A program made the translations under genes and the position numbers. From Arthrobacter sp. S39 (lineage in GTDB: Bacteria > Actinomycetota > Actinomycetes > Actinomycetales > Micrococcaceae), in NCBI RefSeq assembly GCF_004320525.1, contig NZ_SIHX01000009.1, positions 124,001 to 188,000 of the forward strand: a DNA stretch of 64,000 nt, in the 5' to 3' direction. Positions 1-8,575 of the stretch are shown here, in pieces (position 1 is the first letter of the stretch; each line of letters opens with the position of its first letter). The notes beneath the pieces are model-generated. The model had not been told where the DNA came from. It did no database searches and worked only from the letters and a program-made list of their open reading frames with translations.

Positions 1-184
1 CGGTGCGGTAGTGCCGGACTTGCGTGGCGATGACCTGCTCCAGTTTTCCTGAGACGGCGCCGTGGTCCGCAGCGGCGCCTGCGCCCGGATCCGCTGTGCC
101 CGGATCGGTGCCGGGATAGACGACGGCGGCGCTTCCGGCGGCGGTTGTCGCGGCGCCGGTTTCCTCCGGGACGTGATTGGTCAT
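1..184 (-). CDS. Partial gene, possible XRE-family regulator (N-terminus only)
   Basis: An open frame begins at ATG 184 on the minus strand and runs off the left edge. The first 45 or so residues are rich in Ala, Gly and Pro, a likely disordered leader. The last visible residues (SGKLEQVIATQVRHYRT) look like the first helix of a helix-turn-helix domain of the XRE/cupin regulator type, where a line such as QVRxxRxxxGxS is usual. No helix-turn-helix core or cupin domain is visible, so the family is inferred. There is only a weak ribosome binding site and a later start is possible. It could regulate the nitrogen operon to its right, but the window does not show this. Confidence 0.45.
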   Translation of the reverse strand, partial: MTNHVPEETGAATTAAGSAAVVYPGTDPGTADPGAGAAADHGAVSGKLEQVIATQVRHYRT

Positions 185-324
185 AGGAGCCATCTTAGGT
201 TGAGCTCCCCGGGTGCGGCGGTGCGTTGCCTGCGGCCGCGCGCCGCAGGGTCGGCGCAACCATAGCCAAAGGGCAGCACAATGCCTAGTGTTTTTATCGG
301 GCATGGGGGTGAAAGGAACTTTCG

Positions 325-875
325 ATGCGTACCTTGACCTACAGCGCCGCGTGCAGCGTCGACGGGTACATCGCCGGCACCGACGGCTCCTTCGACTGGC
401 TCTATTTCAGCCCCGACGTGGAAGAACTCATGGGCCAATACTGGTCCACCGTGGATACCGTCCTGATGGGCCGGAAAACCTGGGAGTTCGCGGCGGGGCA
501 GGACATTGGCGATGAGCCGGGTTCCGCAGGCAACGAGGGCAGCGGCATTCCGGCTGTTGCCACCTACCTTTCTCCCGCACGCTGACCGAGGCGCCGGAAG
601 GAGTCGAGCTTGTCTCCTCTGACGCCGGCGGGTTCGTGAACCGGCTGAAGCAGCAGCCCGGAAAGGGAATCTTCCTGATGGGCGGCGGTGAGCTCGCGGC
701 GTCGCTCTTCGAAGCCGGCGCCATCGATGTGGTCAGCCTCAACGTTCACCCGGTTTTGCTGGGCTCCGGCGTTCCGTTCTTCAGGCCCCAGACACGCCGG
801 TTAGCCCTCGAACTGACGGAATCACGCGCCATCGACGGCGGCTGCGTGCTGATGACGTATCGCGTCCGGAACTGA
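325..875 (+). pseudogene. Dihydrofolate-reductase-family (RibD C-terminal-like) protein, frameshifted
   Basis: The first part (325 to about 570) encodes a typical RibD-C/DHFR-like N-terminus, with SVDGYIAG near residue 12 and DTVLMGRKTWE near residue 45. That frame stops at 583-585. The rest of the family (PEGVEL, then KGIFLMGGGELAASLFEAGAID and HPVLLGSGVPFF) continues in the frame one base back and ends at 875. Restoring one T in the short T run at 569-572 would join TY to FSRTLTEAPEGVEL and give a normal protein of about 183 residues. A good ribosome binding site (AAAGGAAC) precedes ATG 325. Either the gene is inactivated by a one-base deletion or the base call is wrong. The family has no single known function. 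Confidence 0.8.
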
Positions 876-924
876 GCTGGCGGGGGGCAGGCGGCCGCTG
901 AGGCCAGCGGAAAGAAAGCCGCGC

Positions 925-2259
925 CTATCCGATGCCGCGCGCCTCGCCCAGCAGCCCTGCCAGTGAGTCCGCGAGCGCAACGGCGCCGGCCTCGGCGTCC
1001 CAGTCCTCCACCAGCTCGTCCGGCGAATGCGAAACGCCCGTGGGGTTGCGGATGAACAGCATTGCCGTGGGGATCTGCGAACCCAGCACACCGGCGTCGT
1101 GCCCTGCCCCGGTGTCCAGCACAGGCGCGGCCGGCAGCAGCTCCTGCAGCCGGTCCCGCAGCCCGGCATCAAAGCGCACCGTCGGGCTGCGGGACTCCAT
1201 GCTGAGGCTGGAGGTGCAGCCTTCCTCGGCCGCCATGACCTGGGCGTTGAGCCCGATGGCTTCCACCAGCGCCGCGGTGACGGAATCGTCCGGGTGCCGC
1301 ACGTCGATCCACAGGTCCACGCGGGAGGCGATCACGTTGGTTCCGCCGGGGACGGGATGGATCCGCCCCACGGTGGCCCGTGCATCACGGTACTTCCGCG
1401 CTGTGTCGCGGATGCCCACCATGACCTTGGCGGCGGCGATCATGGGGTCCTTCCGGTCCTTCATGAGCGTGGTGCCCGCGTGGTTGCCCTCACCGGTGAG
1501 CGTCAGTTTCCACCGGCCGTGGCCCAGGATCGATGACCCGATGGCGACCGGTTGGTTCAGGTCGATCAGGCCCCTCCCCTGCTCCACGTGCAGCTCCACA
1601 AATACGCCCAGCTGCTGGAGCGCCTTGTAGTCGGCGCCGATCAGCCGAGGGTCCTGTCCGTTGGCGGCGGCCACGTCCGCGTAGGTGTTCCCGTCGGGAT
1701 CCTTGAGCCGGCGGGCCTTGTCCGGGTCGAGTTCGCCGGTCAGCAGGCGGGATCCCAGGCAGGGCACGCCAAACCGCGACCCTTCTTCCTCGGGGAACAC
1801 GGCGATGGCCAGCGGGCGGCGCGGACGGAGGCCACGCGCTTTGAGGAGGTCGACGGCGACCAGCGCCGAGGCGACTCCCAGCGGCCCGTCGTACTCACCG
1901 CCGCCGGGGACAGAGTCGAGATGGCTGCCGGTGACCACGGCGTTCCGCCGCGTACCTGTCGCGGTATCCCACCACGCCCAGATGATGCCGTTCTGGTCGG
2001 TGTAAACGTCCAGCCCGCGGCGCCTCGCCTCGGCAATGAACCAGCTCCGCAGCTCCGTCTCGGCACTGGAGAACACCGGCCGCGAGTAGCCTCCCCGGGT
2101 CCTGTCGCGGCCGACGTCGGCAATGTCCCTGAGCAGGCCGCTCACCGTGGCGGCGGGCGGCTCAGCCGGGATCGGCTGCGGTACTGACGGATGCGCAGCG
2201 GCCAGCTGCGGTGCCTCCGGCTGGGTTGGCAGGACGGCGGAAGAAGTGTGGGCAGTCAC
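925..2259 (-). CDS. M20-family amidohydrolase (allantoate amidohydrolase / N-carbamoyl-amino acid hydrolase type)
   Basis: A cytoplasmic binuclear metal hydrolase of 444 residues that would cleave a carbamoyl or ureido amide bond. The metal-site motifs of the family are in order: GSHLDSVPGGGEYDG, then FPEEEGSRF, then ELHVEQG, with the dimer-domain line GNHAGTT and a late DTGAGHDAG. About 40 extra N-terminal residues rich in Ala and Pro precede the catalytic domain. The start is a GTG with weak Shine-Dalgarno support, so a later start is possible. It is the last gene of the minus-strand operon, 42 bases after the flavin oxidase gene. Substrate is not determined by sequence; allantoate, ureidoglycolate and N-carbamoyl amino acids are all possible. 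Confidence 0.85.
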   Translation of the reverse strand: MTAHTSSAVLPTQPEAPQLAAAHPSVPQPIPAEPPAATVSGLLRDIADVGRDRTRGGYSRPVFSSAETELRSWFIAEARRRGLDVYTDQNGIIWAWWDTATGTRRNAVVTGSHLDSVPGGGEYDGPLGVASALVAVDLLKARGLRPRRPLAIAVFPEEEGSRFGVPCLGSRLLTGELDPDKARRLKDPDGNTYADVAAANGQDPRLIGADYKALQQLGVFVELHVEQGRGLIDLNQPVAIGSSILGHGRWKLTLTGEGNHAGTTLMKDRKDPMIAAAKVMVGIRDTARKYRDARATVGRIHPVPGGTNVIASRVDLWIDVRHPDDSVTAALVEAIGLNAQVMAAEEGCTSSLSMESRSPTVRFDAGLRDRLQELLPAAPVLDTGAGHDAGVLGSQIPTAMLFIRNPTGVSHSPDELVEDWDAEAGAVALADSLAGLLGEARGIG

Positions 2260-2301
2260 GGGAGTCCGTTTCTCGAGATGAATGCAGTAAAGGGCATATG
2301 G

Positions 2302-3459
2302 TCAGCGGCCGCTGACCGCATGCGTCGCGGTCCGGTAACGCAGCGGCACGTTGGCCGCTCCGGTGGCCAGGTCCGCCGCCCACCGGCCGATCAGCGGTGC
2401 GAACTTCGCGCCGTGGCCGGAACACGGTGAGAGGATGGTGAGGTTGTGCACGCGGTCAATGATGAAGTCTTCGTTGGGCGTATTGGTGAACAAGCACGTG
2501 GTCTCGGCGTACGGCTCGGGGTCCAGGCCCGGCAAGAAGCGGCGGACGTAATCCACCACCCGGCTCCGGTTGGCGGGGTCCACTTCACCGGTCTGCGCTG
2601 CGGCGCTGGGGAGGAAGCGGCCGCCGTTGTACTCGGCCACCTTCTGCCCGGCAAAACCGGCGTCGCGGCCACCCGGCAGGCCGTAGACCTGGATGTCTTC
2701 ACGTTTATGGATGAACGTCGGCCAGAAACCGCCTGGAACAGCGGCGCCGTCGGGATCCTTATAGCGGAAGTGGAACGCCTGCTCCTGCCGCACCGTGATT
2801 TCCGGGAGCCCGGCAAGGAAGCCCGACGGAAGGGACAGCTCCCCCAGCAGCCCGGGCAGCCAGCCGCCCGCGCTGATGACCACGTTGCCGGCGTCGACCG
2901 TTTCCCCGGCAGCCGAGCGAAGCCGGTAGCCGGCAGAGGTCTTGTCCACCCGTTGCAGCGGCCATCCCGTCACCAGCCGCGCGCCGTGCCTGACCGCCTG
3001 CTCCACCATGGCCTTGACGGCTGTTTCGGCATCGATCACTCCCGCGTCCGGATGCCAGAGCACCTCCGTGTCGAAGGCGATCTGCGGCCAGCGCGCCGTG
3101 GCCTCGGACGCGCTCAGCAGCTCGTGTCCGATCCCCGCCCCTGCCAGCACTCCGGCGAGCAGCCGCGGATTTCGTTCGGAGCCGAAGTCAGCTGCCCCCG
3201 CAGGAGTGATCAGCTCGGAGCCGCTGTTCAGCGCCAGGACATCCCACAATCCTTTGGACTCCTGGACCGCGTGCGTATAAAAGGGGTCCGGGTACGCGTA
3301 GCGGAAGATCCGCGCGGACCCGTGCGAGCTGGCGTCGTGGCTGGCCGGGACGTTGCGTTCCAGGATGGTGACCTGGTGGCCGCGGGCGGCGAGCTGCCAC
3401 GCCGTGGCGGCGCCGGCCAGGCCGGCGCCTACCACCACGTAGTCGGAGAAGTCAGTCAT
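2302..3459 (-). CDS. FAD-dependent amine oxidase of the monomeric sarcosine oxidase type
   Basis: A DAO-fold flavoprotein of 385 residues, the usual length for monomeric sarcosine oxidase, N-methyltryptophan oxidase and related secondary-amine oxidases. The dinucleotide motif VVVGAGLAGAATAW is at residues 8-21, followed by Glu at the end of the second strand (LER). The line SPCSGHGAKFAP near the C-terminus places Cys at about 346 where monomeric sarcosine oxidases attach FAD covalently. It would oxidise an N-methyl or N-alkyl amino acid to imine, releasing H2O2. It lies 20 bases downstream of the glutamate-synthase-like gene, which suggests its substrate is produced by that complex. N-methylglutamate is the obvious candidate but unproven. 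Confidence 0.85.
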   Translation of the reverse strand: MTDFSDYVVVGAGLAGAATAWQLAARGHQVTILERNVPASHDASSHGSARIFRYAYPDPFYTHAVQESKGLWDVLALNSGSELITPAGAADFGSERNPRLLAGVLAGAGIGHELLSASEATARWPQIAFDTEVLWHPDAGVIDAETAVKAMVEQAVRHGARLVTGWPLQRVDKTSAGYRLRSAAGETVDAGNVVISAGGWLPGLLGELSLPSGFLAGLPEITVRQEQAFHFRYKDPDGAAVPGGFWPTFIHKREDIQVYGLPGGRDAGFAGQKVAEYNGGRFLPSAAAQTGEVDPANRSRVVDYVRRFLPGLDPEPYAETTCLFTNTPNEDFIIDRVHNLTILSPCSGHGAKFAPLIGRWAADLATGAANVPLRYRTATHAVSGR

Positions 3460-3479
3460 GGCAGCTTCCTGTTCCGGCG

Positions 3480-4856
3480 CTACTTGACGCCGGGGATCCA
3501 GCTGGTGCCCGCCAGCGGGACGCGGGCCATCGCCGACGCCTCGATGGTCAGCGCCACGAGGTCCTCGGGTTCGAGGTTGTGCAGGTGCGATTTTCCGCAG
3601 GCCCGGGCGATGGTCTGCGCTTCCATGGTCAGCACCCGCAGGTAGTTGGCGAGGCGCTTGCCGGCGGCTACGGGGTCCAGCCGGGAGGCGAGCTCCGGGT
3701 CCTGGGTGGTGATGCCGGCGGGGTCGCGGCCGTCCTGGAAGTCGTCGTAGAAGCCGGCGGCGGAACCCAATGCGGCGTATTCGGCGGCGTAGCGGGGGTC
3801 GTTGTCCCCCAGGGCGATCAGCGCCGCGGTGCCGATGGCGACGGCGTCCGCTCCGAGTGCCATGGCCTTGGCGACGTCGGCGCCGGTGCGGATGCCGCCG
3901 GAGACGATGAGCTGGACCTTGCGGTGGACGCCGAGCTCCTGGAGTGCCTGGACGGCCTGCGGGATGGCGGCGAGGGTGGGGATGCCGACGTTTTCGATGA
4001 ACACCTGCTGCGTCGCGGCGGTGCCGCCCTGCATGCCATCCACCACCACCACGTCCGCGCCCGACTTCACGGCGAGGGCGGTGTCGTAGTACGGCCGGGA
4101 GGCGCCGATCTTGACGTAGATGGGGGTCTTCCAGTCGGTGATTTCACGCAGTTCGCCGATCTTGATTTCGAGGTCGTCCGGGCCGGTCCAGTCCGGGTGC
4201 CGGCTGGCGGAGCGCTGGTCAATCCCGACCGGCAGGGTGCGCATTCCGGCCACCCGTTCGGTGATTTTCTGCCCCAGCAGCATGCCGCCGCCGCCGGGCT
4301 TGGCGCCCTGGCCGAGCACGATCTCGATGGCGTCGGCCTTACGCAGGTCGTCCGGGTTCATGCCGTACCGGGACGGGAGGTACTGGTAGACGAGGTGCTT
4401 GGACTGGCCACGCTCCTCAGGCGTCATGCCGCCGTCGCCCGTGGTGGTGGAGGTCCCCACCTCGGAGGCGCCGCGGCCCAGCGCCTCTTTCGCGTTGGCG
4501 GACAGAGCGCCGAAGCTCATCCCGGCGATGGTCACCGGGGTCTGCAGGTGCAGCGGCCGCGAGGCGTGCCGGTCGCCAAGGACGACGTCGGTATCGCACT
4601 TTTCGCGGTAGCCCTCCAGCGGGTAGCGGGACATCGAGGCGCCGAGGAAGAGCAGGTCGTCGAAGTGCGGGAGCTGGCGCTTGGCGCCCCAGCCGCGGAT
4701 GTCGTAGACGCCGGTGGCGGCGGCACGCTGGATGTCCGCGATGGTGGCCCGGTCGAACGTGGCGGACTCGCGCAGGCCGAGCGCGGCGATGTCAGGCTCA
4801 GCGATGTTCCGGGGAGCGGCGCCCTGGGTGGTGAGAGGTTCGGAGGTGATGGTCAT
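3480..4856 (-). CDS. FMN-binding glutamate-synthase-like subunit (GlxD / N-methylglutamate synthase C type)
   Basis: This 458-residue protein matches the central FMN (synthase) domain of glutamate synthase as a stand-alone subunit. Key lines are GMSFGALSANAKEALGRGA, STTTGDGGMTPEE, KPGGGGMLLG and the flavin-phosphate segment VSGGIRTGADVAKAMALGADAVAIG. It would reduce 2-iminoglutarate or an N-alkyl imine using nitrogen supplied by the amidotransferase subunit. A clean Shine-Dalgarno (AGGAG) lies just before ATG 4856, 9 bases after the GXGXG gene. I do not see a clustered set of cysteines for an Fe-S site. Together with the next two genes it forms the three-part split glutamate synthase known as GlxBCD or MgsABC. 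Confidence 0.85.
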   Translation of the reverse strand: MTITSEPLTTQGAAPRNIAEPDIAALGLRESATFDRATIADIQRAAATGVYDIRGWGAKRQLPHFDDLLFLGASMSRYPLEGYREKCDTDVVLGDRHASRPLHLQTPVTIAGMSFGALSANAKEALGRGASEVGTSTTTGDGGMTPEERGQSKHLVYQYLPSRYGMNPDDLRKADAIEIVLGQGAKPGGGGMLLGQKITERVAGMRTLPVGIDQRSASRHPDWTGPDDLEIKIGELREITDWKTPIYVKIGASRPYYDTALAVKSGADVVVVDGMQGGTAATQQVFIENVGIPTLAAIPQAVQALQELGVHRKVQLIVSGGIRTGADVAKAMALGADAVAIGTAALIALGDNDPRYAAEYAALGSAAGFYDDFQDGRDPAGITTQDPELASRLDPVAAGKRLANYLRVLTMEAQTIARACGKSHLHNLEPEDLVALTIEASAMARVPLAGTSWIPGVK

Positions 4857-4865
4857 GGGAGGCTC

Positions 4866-5615
4866 CTAGTACGACGTCGAGTTGTCGACGTGGAAGTGGT
4901 AAAGGTTCCGGGCTGAGCCGTAGCGCTTGAAGTCGGCGGGGTCGTCGATGCGGCCGGCGGCGGCCAGCAGGTCCCCGAGTTCGGCCAGGTGTTCGGCCTT
5001 CAGGGGCTTCTCGATGCAGTCAGCGCCGAGCGACGCCACGGTTCCTTTGACGTAGAGCCGGGTCTCGTAGATGGAGTCGCCCAGGGCCTCGCCGGCGTCG
5101 CCGCAGACCACCAGGCGGCCGGCCTGCGCCATAAACGCCGACATGTGGCCGATGTTGCCGCCCACTACGATGTCCACGCCCTTCATCGAGATGCCGCAGC
5201 GTGCTCCGGCGTTCCCGTCGATGACCACCAGGCCGCCGTGGCCGGTGGCGGCCGCGGACTGGGACGCGTCACCCGTTACGTGCACCCGGCCGGACATGAT
5301 GTTTTCGGCGAGTCCGACGCCGGCATTGCCGTTGATGGTCACGTCGCCTTTTTGGTGCATCCCGGCGGCGTAGTAACCGGCGTGGCCTTCGACGGTCACC
5401 GTCACGTCAGCGTTGATGCCGACGGCGAGGCTGTGCTTGCCGCCCGGGCTGGTGACGGTCCAGGACTGGCCGTCAACCGCGTTGTGGAGGGCCTGGTTGA
5501 GGTCGCGGACGGGGCTGCCGGCCAGGTCAACGCTGAAAGAATCAAGACTCTGTTCCGTGCCGGCGGCTTCCTCTGCTGATGCGGTGCTGGTTTCGGGGGC
5601 TGTCAGAGTGACCAT
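4866..5615 (-). CDS. GXGXG-motif subunit of glutamate-synthase-like complex (GlxC / MgsB type)
   Basis: At 249 residues this corresponds to the C-terminal beta-helix (GXGXG) domain of glutamate synthase encoded separately. The repeated short glycine turns are visible across residues 85-190 (GHAGYYAAG, NGNAGVGLAENI, GDASQSAAATGHGG, DGNAGARCGISMKG, GGNIGHMSAFMAQAG, CGDAGEALGDSIYETRLYVKG). It is structural and should bridge the amidotransferase and FMN subunits. Its start overlaps the end of the amidotransferase gene by 13 bases, which points to translational coupling and equal amounts of the subunits. Confidence 0.85.
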   Translation of the reverse strand: MVTLTAPETSTASAEEAAGTEQSLDSFSVDLAGSPVRDLNQALHNAVDGQSWTVTSPGGKHSLAVGINADVTVTVEGHAGYYAAGMHQKGDVTINGNAGVGLAENIMSGRVHVTGDASQSAAATGHGGLVVIDGNAGARCGISMKGVDIVVGGNIGHMSAFMAQAGRLVVCGDAGEALGDSIYETRLYVKGTVASLGADCIEKPLKAEHLAELGDLLAAAGRIDDPADFKRYGSARNLYHFHVDNSTSY

Positions 5616-6511
5616 GTGTAGACCTTTCCGGGTTCCGGTTCAAAGATGCGGGCTTTTTCGATGCCGGGCAGGGCTGCCAGGGCGCGGTATTCGGAGGCCA
5701 TGGCCACGTAGTCGTCCGTTTCGGCGATGATGGCGGGCTTGCACGCGATCGGGTCCCGGACCACGGCCATGCTGTCGGCGGTGGTGACCACCAAGGTGTA
5801 GAAACCGTCGAAAACCTTGCCCAGGTTCACCAGGGCTTCTTCGAGGGTGTCGCCCTGCTGCAGGCGGGAGGCGACGTAGCGGGCGCCCACCTCGGTGTCG
5901 TTGTCGGAGTCGAACACCACGCCTTCGCGCAAGAGGCTCCGCCGGATGGTGGCGTGGTTGGAAAACGAACCGTTGTGCACCAGGCACAGGTCATCGGCCA
6001 CGGAGAACGGGTGCGAACCGCCCGCGGTCACCGCGGACTCGGTGGCCATCCGGGTGTGGGACAGGCCCTGGCTTCCGGCCATGGCCTCCAGCCCGTGCTC
6101 GGCGGCGATCTCCATCGGGTGGCCAACGCTCTTCATCACTGCCACGTGCTCACCGCGGCCGATGATGGTGGCTGCGGGGAGGGTTTCGCTGACCACTTTC
6201 ACCAGGAGATCGGTGCCGACGGCGGCGCTCACCAGGGTGGTGTCCCCCACCACCCGCACCACCGCGGCGGCGTCGGACGGGAGCATCCCGGCGATGGCGA
6301 GCTGAATCTCAGCCACGGGCAGGCCCTGGTCCTTGCCAAGCAGGCTCAGCGTAGAGGTTCCTTCCGAGACCAGGCCGGGGGTGTTGTAGACGGCCAGGCC
6401 GGCGGAGTCCGGGCCGCGGTCCACGATCTGGCACATCATGGAGGACAGGAGGCTGCCCATTTGGGGGTGCAGCAGGGGGTTGCGCAGCTGCAGCGCGGCA
6501 ATTCCACACAT
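5603..6511 (-). CDS. Class II glutamine amidotransferase subunit (GlxB / MgsA type)
   Basis: The protein begins MCGIAAL, so Cys2 becomes the N-terminal nucleophile after removal of Met, as in class II (Ntn) amidotransferases. Further family signs are the line DRGPDSAGLAVY near residue 32, HTRMATES and HPFSVADDLCLVHNGSFSNH around 155-185, and DNDTEV. It would hydrolyse glutamine, or a gamma-glutamyl amide, and pass the nitrogen to the FMN subunit. It is 302 residues long, a lone amidotransferase domain. A Shine-Dalgarno (AAAGGA) precedes ATG 6511, and the gene sits 41 bases after the glutamine synthetase relative. Confidence 0.87.
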   Translation of the reverse strand: MCGIAALQLRNPLLHPQMGSLLSSMMCQIVDRGPDSAGLAVYNTPGLVSEGTSTLSLLGKDQGLPVAEIQLAIAGMLPSDAAAVVRVVGDTTLVSAAVGTDLLVKVVSETLPAATIIGRGEHVAVMKSVGHPMEIAAEHGLEAMAGSQGLSHTRMATESAVTAGGSHPFSVADDLCLVHNGSFSNHATIRRSLLREGVVFDSDNDTEVGARYVASRLQQGDTLEEALVNLGKVFDGFYTLVVTTADSMAVVRDPIACKPAIIAETDDYVAMASEYRALAALPGIEKARIFEPEPGKVYTWSL

Positions 6512-6552
6512 GGTGTGTCCTTTACTTGCTAGGGGTTCTCAGATCGGCGTTC

Positions 6553-7941
6553 TCAGATTGATGTCAGGTAGGTGCGGATTTCCCAGTCGCTGACCTGGTT
6601 GTGCCAGCTCAGGAATTCCTCTTCCTTGGCGTCCGCGTAGTACTTGCCGATTTCCGCGTCGCCGCTGAGGCTGGCCAGGATCACCGGGTCGCGGCGCAGG
6701 GCTTCCACGGCGTGCAGCAGCGTGGCCGGCAGCAGGTGGGCATCGGGCCTGGATTCGCCTGGGCCGGACGGCTGCCCGGGATCGGCGGCCTTTTCCACGC
6801 CGTCCAGCCCGGCCGAGATGGCCGTGGCGATGGCCAGGTAGGGGTTGGCCGAGCCGTCGCCTGAGCGCAGTTCGATCCGTTTGTTGTCCGGGACGCGGAT
6901 CATGTGGGTGCGGTCGTTCCCGCCGAAGGACGCCTTCCGCGGCGACCAGGTGGCGCCGGATGAACTCGTGGTGGCACCCGAGCGTTTGTACGAATTCACC
7001 GTCGGAGCCAGGAAGGCCTGCAACGCAGGCGCGTGCTCCAGGATGCCGGCGATGAAAGAATAAGCGAGCCCTGACAGCCCAAGTCCGCGGCCGCCGTCGT
7101 CCGCTCCGCCGTCATCCCCACTGTCATCCCCCGGGAACAGCGCCTCGGCGCCGGACCACAGGGAGAGGTGGAAGTGCAGGCCGGTGCCGGTCCGGTCGGT
7201 GAACGGCTTGGGCATAAACGTGGCGGTCATGCCGCGCTGCTCGGCCAGGATGTTCAGGATGTAGCGGAGCGTGACCACCCGGTCGGCGGTGGTCAGCGCG
7301 TCTGCGTAGTTGAAGTTCTGCTCGAACTGGCCGGCGGCGTCCTCGTGGTCGTTGGCGTAGTTGCCCCAGCCCAGGCCGTTCATCGCCTCGGAGATGGAGG
7401 TGAGGTGGTCGTACATCCGTGTGACGCCGCGGGCGTCGTAGCAGGGGCGGGGTGAATCGTCGCGAGCGTCGGCTGTACTCAGCGTCCCGTCGTCGTTTTT
7501 GTTGACCAGGAAGTACTCAACCTCGGCGCCGATTTTCGCCTGCATGCCCTGGTCCGCGAGCCGGGCCAGAGTGTTTTTCAGGATGACGCGCGGCGCGTAG
7601 GGCCAGGGCTGGCCGTTGACGTGCGGGTCGCAGTGGATGATGGCCAGGCCGTCCCTGATGAAGGGGACCGGGGTGAAGGAGGCCAGATCGGGGACGGCGA
7701 TGAGGTCCGCATCCTGCGGCTTCTGGCCGATGAGGCCCGCGGCGTAGCCGGCGAAGCCCATGGCCCCGGCTTCGAGCTCGTCGGCGGCCTCGACGGGGAC
7801 GAGCTTGGCGCAGGGCTTGCCGGTCATGTCCACGAAAGTGGCAAGGATAAAGCGGACGTCGTGGGCCCGGGCGATGTCCGCCAGGGAAATTCTGTCGGTA
7901 AGGGGTGAAACGGATACAGCAGGGGTTGCGACACTCGTCAT
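6553..7941 (-). CDS. Type III glutamine synthetase / gamma-glutamylamide synthetase (GlnT-like)
   Basis: A GlnA-superfamily ligase of 462 residues. The N-terminal beta-grasp part carries FVDMTGKPCAKLVPV. The catalytic part carries EVEYFL, the metal/ATP line EDAAGQFEQNF near residue 200, TFMPKPF, GTGLHFHLSLW and RVPDNKRIELRSGDGSANPYL. Members of this branch (GlnT, GMAS) make glutamine or gamma-glutamyl-methylamide or other gamma-glutamyl amides. Being first in an operon with the GlxBCD-like genes and a sarcosine-oxidase-like enzyme favours use of an amine in place of ammonia. A Gly/Asp-rich insert (GDDSGDDGGADDGG) near residue 275 is unusual and probably a surface loop. Which amine is used cannot be read from sequence. 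Confidence 0.82.
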   Translation of the reverse strand: MTSVATPAVSVSPLTDRISLADIARAHDVRFILATFVDMTGKPCAKLVPVEAADELEAGAMGFAGYAAGLIGQKPQDADLIAVPDLASFTPVPFIRDGLAIIHCDPHVNGQPWPYAPRVILKNTLARLADQGMQAKIGAEVEYFLVNKNDDGTLSTADARDDSPRPCYDARGVTRMYDHLTSISEAMNGLGWGNYANDHEDAAGQFEQNFNYADALTTADRVVTLRYILNILAEQRGMTATFMPKPFTDRTGTGLHFHLSLWSGAEALFPGDDSGDDGGADDGGRGLGLSGLAYSFIAGILEHAPALQAFLAPTVNSYKRSGATTSSSGATWSPRKASFGGNDRTHMIRVPDNKRIELRSGDGSANPYLAIATAISAGLDGVEKAADPGQPSGPGESRPDAHLLPATLLHAVEALRRDPVILASLSGDAEIGKYYADAKEEEFLSWHNQVSDWEIRTYLTSI

Positions 7942-8059
7942 CGAAACGTTCCTGTCCGGTCGGTGTTAGCTACTAGTAAACCTTGTTGAACCAGAGTAGC
8001 CAAATCACCGTTTCCGGCGTCGTGCAGGAATGTTAAATGCATGTTTCGCGGGGAGGTTG

Positions 8060-8125
8060 CCCAACTAGGTAGCGCTATCTGTCGTTTTGGACGCTCAAAA
8101 CGACAGATAGCGCTACCTAGTTGGG
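8060..8125. repeat. Perfect 30-bp-arm palindrome, family A (copy 1)
   Basis: Arms 8060-8089 and 8096-8125 are perfect inverted repeats around a 6-base spacer. The inner arm reads GTAGCGCTATCTGTCGTTTT. A second, diverged copy is at 27351-27416, so this is a dispersed repeat and not only a local terminator. It lies upstream of the glnT-like gene and just past the stop of the small membrane-protein gene, where a transcript from either side could form a strong hairpin. Confidence 0.9.
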
Positions 8126-8566
8126 GTGGGGGCGGGCGGAACGGAGGCGGGCCACGAGCGTCGCGGCGAGCAGCGCCGTCGTGATTTCCAGCGCGATGAC
8201 CAGCAGGAGTCCGCCGGCGGAAGTTGTGCCCGCAATGTTCTGGAGTGCAACGTTCGACGGCGGCGCACCGGCATGTGCGTGGCCGCCGGAACCTGCGCCG
8301 AGCAGCAGCACGCCGTGAAGGGCGGCCATGAAAACGGCGCAAGCCATGACCCTGCGCAGGGCAGCCACCCGGCTGTGCCGCCAGATGTGCAGGGCGCACG
8401 GCATACAGACAGCTGCGAGCGCCAGCATCAGGACACCCAGCAACGCACCGTGGTGGTTTTGGACTGCAAGCCACACATGCACGGCACTGGAACTTGCCAC
8501 CACCGCGGCGCATAACCGCGGATGCAGGACGGGCCCGCCAAGGCGGGCCCGTCGCGTCAAGGTCAT
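8117..8566 (-). CDS. Small membrane protein downstream of the copper amine oxidase
   Basis: I do not recognise a family. The 149-residue product has about four hydrophobic segments (roughly residues 17-35, 42-60, 72-92 and 118-138) and a His-containing stretch, GSGGHAHAGAPPSN, between the third and fourth. The gene starts 10 bases after the amine oxidase stop, with a Shine-Dalgarno AGGAC overlapping that stop, so the two are almost certainly cotranscribed. The His residues and the coupling suggest a role linked to copper supply or to the amine oxidase, but that is inference. Its last bases overlap the 8060-8125 palindrome. Confidence 0.65.
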   Translation of the reverse strand: MTLTRRARLGGPVLHPRLCAAVVASSSAVHVWLAVQNHHGALLGVLMLALAAVCMPCALHIWRHSRVAALRRVMACAVFMAALHGVLLLGAGSGGHAHAGAPPSNVALQNIAGTTSAGGLLLVIALEITTALLAATLVARLRSARPHPN

Positions 8567-8575
8567 GGGATTGTC

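Noticed and set aside
3579..4916. Long plus-strand open frame opposite the glutamate-synthase-like gene
   Set aside because: It mirrors the codon bias of the real minus-strand gene; its product is Gly/Asp/Val-rich with no family motifs and no ribosome binding site.
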